This document shows positions 61,782-64,000 of a DNA stretch of 64,000 nucleotides, in pieces (the stretch's first letter is position 1; each line of letters opens with the position of its first letter). Source of the DNA: an uncultured Oscillospiraceae bacterium (lineage in GTDB: Bacteria > Bacillota > Clostridia > Oscillospirales > Oscillospiraceae). The notes under the pieces are model-generated. The model ran no database searches, was not told the DNA's origin, and saw only the letters and a list, made by a program, of their open reading frames with translations. Made by a program: the position numbers and the translations under genes. The stretch is from contig CAKTKU010000009.1 of assembly GCA_934572335.1 (NCBI GenBank), positions 10,470 through 74,469 of the forward strand. Direction: 5' to 3'.

Positions 61782-63308
61782 ATGGCATCACAGACCGTTT
61801 TGATTTTGGACTTCGGCGGGCAGTATAAGGAGCTGATCGCCCGGCGCGTGCGCGAGTGCTCGGTGTACTCCGTTGTGCGCTCCGGCGACATAAGCGCGGA
61901 GGAGATACGCGCCATCGCGCCCATAGGCATCATCCTCACCGGCGGACCCAACAGCGTGTACGACCCCGCCTCGCCGCACTGCGACAAGGAGATATTTGAG
62001 CTGGGCATCCCCGTGCTCGGCATATGCTACGGCGCGCAGCTCATGGCGTGGACGCTCGGCGGAAAGGTCACGACCTGCGCTACCAGCGAGTACGGCAAGA
62101 CGAAAATGCGCGTGGACACCTCGTCCTTCCTCTTTACGGGGCTGGATGAGGAGCAGCTTGGCCTCATGAGCCACACGGATCAGATAGACGAGCTGCCCGC
62201 GGGCTTTGTCTCCATCGCGCATACGGAGACCTGCCCCAACGCCGCCATGGCGAATTATAAAAAGCGCCTCTATGCGTTCCAGTTTCACCCGGAGGTCGAG
62301 AGCACGCCCCGCGGCACTGACATGATTCGCGCGTTCCTCTATGAGGCGTGCGGCGCGGCAGGGGACTATAACCTCAAGAACCTTGAGCTGGAGCTTATCG
62401 AGAAGGTGCGCGCGCAGGTCGGCGACGCGCATGTCATCCTCGGGCTTTCCGGCGGCGTGGATTCGTCCGTGTGCGCCGCGCTCCTCTCCAAGGCGATACC
62501 CGGCCAGCTCCACTGCATTTTTGTTGACCACGGTCTCATGCGCAAGAACGAGGGGGACGAGGTCGAGGCGGCGTTCGCCGGGCGCGACCTGCACTTCATC
62601 CGCGTCAACGCGCAGCAGCGCTTTCTCACTGCGCTCGCCGGGGTCACGGAGCCGGAGCGCAAGCGCAAGATCATCGGCGCGGAGTTCGTGCGCGTGTTTG
62701 AGGAGGAGGCAAAGAAGCTTCCGCATATCCGCTTCCTCGCGCAGGGGACGATCTATCCCGATGTTATCGAGTCCGGCGGCAGCAAGGCCGCGACGATAAA
62801 GAGCCATCACAATGTCGGCGGTCTGCCGAAGGATATGGGCTTTGACGGCGTTGTCGAGCCGCTGCGCGGACTGTTCAAGGACGAGGTGCGCGCGCTCGGA
62901 CGGCAGCTTGGTCTGCCGCGCGCGTTTGTCGAGCGCCAGCCGTTCCCCGGCCCCGGTCTCGCCGTGCGCGTCATGGGCGAGATAACCGAGGAGAAGCTCG
63001 CCATCCTCCGCGACGCGGACGCGATCTTCCGTGAGGAGGTCAGCCGCCGCCGTATCAAGGCGGATCAGTATTTCGCCGTGCTCACGGATATGCGCTCCGT
63101 CGGCGTTGTGGGCGACTTCCGCACCTATGACTATACTCTCGCCCTGCGCGCCGTCCGCACGTCGGACTTCATGACCTGTGAGTACGCGCCCATTTCGCAT
63201 AAGGTGCTCGGCATCGTCTCCGCGAGGATCGTCAACGAGGTCAAGGGCGTCGGTCGCGTCGTGTACGACATAACCGGCAAGCCCCCTGCCACCATCGAGT
63301 GGGAATGA
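61782..63308 (+). CDS. guaA: GMP synthase, glutamine-hydrolysing
   Basis: GuaA turns XMP into GMP. The 508-residue protein has the amidotransferase triad region ([17 protein letters not shown]), the PP-loop [10 protein letters not shown] and the dimerisation domain ending [13 protein letters not shown] lies 11 bases before the ATG. The 3' end (ATCGAGTGGGAATGA) is a known integration target for genomic islands in many bacteria, and non-host-like sequence follows. Confidence 0.98.
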   Translation: MASQTVLILDFGGQYKELIARRVRECSVYSVVRSGDISAEEIRAIAPIGIILTGGPNSVYDPASPHCDKEIFELGIPVLGICYGAQLMAWTLGGKVTTCATSEYGKTKMRVDTSSFLFTGLDEEQLGLMSHTDQIDELPAGFVSIAHTETCPNAAMANYKKRLYAFQFHPEVESTPRGTDMIRAFLYEACGAAGDYNLKNLELELIEKVRAQVGDAHVILGLSGGVDSSVCAALLSKAIPGQLHCIFVDHGLMRKNEGDEVEAAFAGRDLHFIRVNAQQRFLTALAGVTEPERKRKIIGAEFVRVFEEEAKKLPHIRFLAQGTIYPDVIESGGSKAATIKSHHNVGGLPKDMGFDGVVEPLRGLFKDEVRALGRQLGLPRAFVERQPFPGPGLAVRVMGEITEEKLAILRDADAIFREEVSRRRIKADQYFAVLTDMRSVGVVGDFRTYDYTLALRAVRTSDFMTCEYAPISHKVLGIVSARIVNEVKGVGRVVYDITGKPPATIEWE

Positions 63309-63378
63309 GAAAAAAGTGAACATGAGGGGCTGAAAAGCCTTGAAAACACTCATTTTTTGAAAATCTCATTTCCTGTTT

Positions 63379-63458
63379 GATAGCAAAATGATAGCAGATA
63401 CCAAAGCCATTTTGTTTGTTCTTGTTTTGGCGAGCGAATGGTTTGCAGGTTTGCTATC
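63379..63458. repeat. GATAGCA repeats after guaA (possible integrase sites)
   Basis: GATAGCA occurs at 63379-63385 and 63390-63396 (11-base period), and inverted at 63452-63458. Short repeats at the edge of an element just past a guaA 3' end fit arm-type integrase sites, but the integrase gene is not in the window. The stretch 63309-63484 is AT-rich and has no gene. Confidence 0.5.
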
Positions 63459-63484
63459 GCATCCAATCCTATATTGAGAGCGAA

Positions 63485-63531
63485 AAAAGGCTCTGCTGAC
63501 TTTCTGTAAAAGAAGGTCGGCAGAGCCTTTT
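63485..63531. terminator. Intrinsic terminator at the end of the XRE gene
   Basis: AAAAGGCTCTGCTGAC (63485-63500) and GTCGGCAGAGCCTTTT (63516-63531) form a long stem with one mismatch, placed right after the stop of the leftward XRE gene; A/T flanks allow use in both directions. Confidence 0.88.
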
Positions 63532-63532
63532 G

Positions 63533-64000
63533 TTATTCTTCGGTGTGTTCCTTGAGATCAGCAAGGAGCAGGTCACTCAGCTCCTGCGACGGCGTGATCT
63601 TGTGCCACTGACCGGAGGTGTCAAGTTCAGGATAGCGGTAGCGCCAGCGGTCGTATTCTTCTTTGGTAATCTCCCCCGCTTTCAGCTTAGCGGCAACCGC
63701 ACCCCATGCGGAAAGCATCATGTGAAGCGCCGCTGCGTCGCGTCCTTTGTGGATATGAACGCGCAGATGCACTTCACCCTCACACTCGCAGACCTCAAGA
63801 CCGTATCTGTCCTCCAGCGTGAATAGCGTGTGCATCAGCCCTGTATAAGAATCAATGTCCGGTACATCCAGCGCCTTGGGCGAAACGTCAAGCGCCTGTG
63901 CCAGCGCAGCGGTCACGTCCGCTTTGGGCGTTCTGGAACCATTCTCGTACTGCGCAAGGCGAACATCTGCGGATTTCTCCGGAAAGCCCAGCGCCATGCC
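63533..64000 (-). CDS. XRE-family HTH protein (5' partial)
   Basis: The frame stays open to the window edge; the visible ATG is inside the domain. The N-terminal part (LGFPEKSADVRLAQYENGSRTPKADVTAALAQAL) is an XRE-type helix-turn-helix followed by SPKALDVPDIDSYTGLMHTLFTLEDRYG, a pattern common in small regulators of integrated conjugative elements. The rest is a charged helical domain. Its codon use is mixed and it follows the guaA 3' end, in line with a mobile element. Confidence 0.82.
   Translation of the reverse strand, partial: GMALGFPEKSADVRLAQYENGSRTPKADVTAALAQALDVSPKALDVPDIDSYTGLMHTLFTLEDRYGLEVCECEGEVHLRVHIHKGRDAAALHMMLSAWGAVAAKLKAGEITKEEYDRWRYRYPELDTSGQWHKITPSQELSDLLLADLKEHTEE

Overview
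The window is 64 kb of a high-GC chromosome from a Gram-positive, low-branching Bacillota organism, most likely a gut-type member of class Clostridia (Oscillospirales-like). The evidence is a long SRP RNA with an Alu-type domain placed just before dnaX, a T-box riboswitch, ANTAR-type RNA control, an Agr quorum-sensing set, a TasA/SipW-like pair, type III glutamine synthetase, and consistent AGGAGG ribosome binding sites and TTGACA/TATAAT promoters. The species cannot be named from sequence alone.

Layout. 0-7.5 kb: the end of a ComEC-like protein, two TetR-controlled units (a radical SAM protein; an ABC exporter with a large deletion in its membrane domain), tRNA-Thr and tRNA-Tyr, and a cysteine desulfurase-mnmA tRNA-thiolation operon. 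7.6-17.5 kb: an envelope region with a 1389-residue GLUG-repeat surface protein plus MMPL transporter operon, a double-glycine-leader zinc-ribbon peptide, and an OmpR-type two-component system divergent from a secreted acidic protein. 17.6-23.1 kb: an MNT-HEPN-MNT cluster, tRNA-Ala, SRP RNA, dnaX-ybaB, a radical SAM protein and nagB. 23.3-25.5 kb: a DUF1002 protein and a SipW/TasA-like pair. 25.5-34.1 kb: a long leftward housekeeping block (PhoP/PhoR-like regulators, DUF1385, prmC, recA, recX, rimO, pgsA, cysS).

34.3-38.8 kb: the most unusual operon. It has a TetM-like ribosomal GTPase fused to a YacP/Rae1-type NYN nuclease domain, overlapped by ylmH and followed by a NahK-like kinase. Its promoter places the transcription start on the start codon, so the mRNA looks leaderless. 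39-49.3 kb: an EFR1-type flavodoxin-ferredoxin, a TetR regulator, a 34-residue membrane peptide, and then a lower-GC Agr island (agrA-agrC-agrB-agrD) with a secreted peptidoglycan-binding protein and two propeller-plus-solute-binding lipoproteins. An identical 43-bp hairpin stands at each end of the Agr part.

49.3-63.3 kb: a nitrogen/glutamine supercluster (glnN, asnB, glnA, an ANTAR protein, pyrG, glmS, purB, purA, guaA). The glnN, asnB and glnA leaders each carry an attenuator-like structure with a similar hexaloop hairpin, and asnB additionally carries an Asn-specific T-box. The last 700 bp, after the guaA 3' end, look like the edge of an integrated element.
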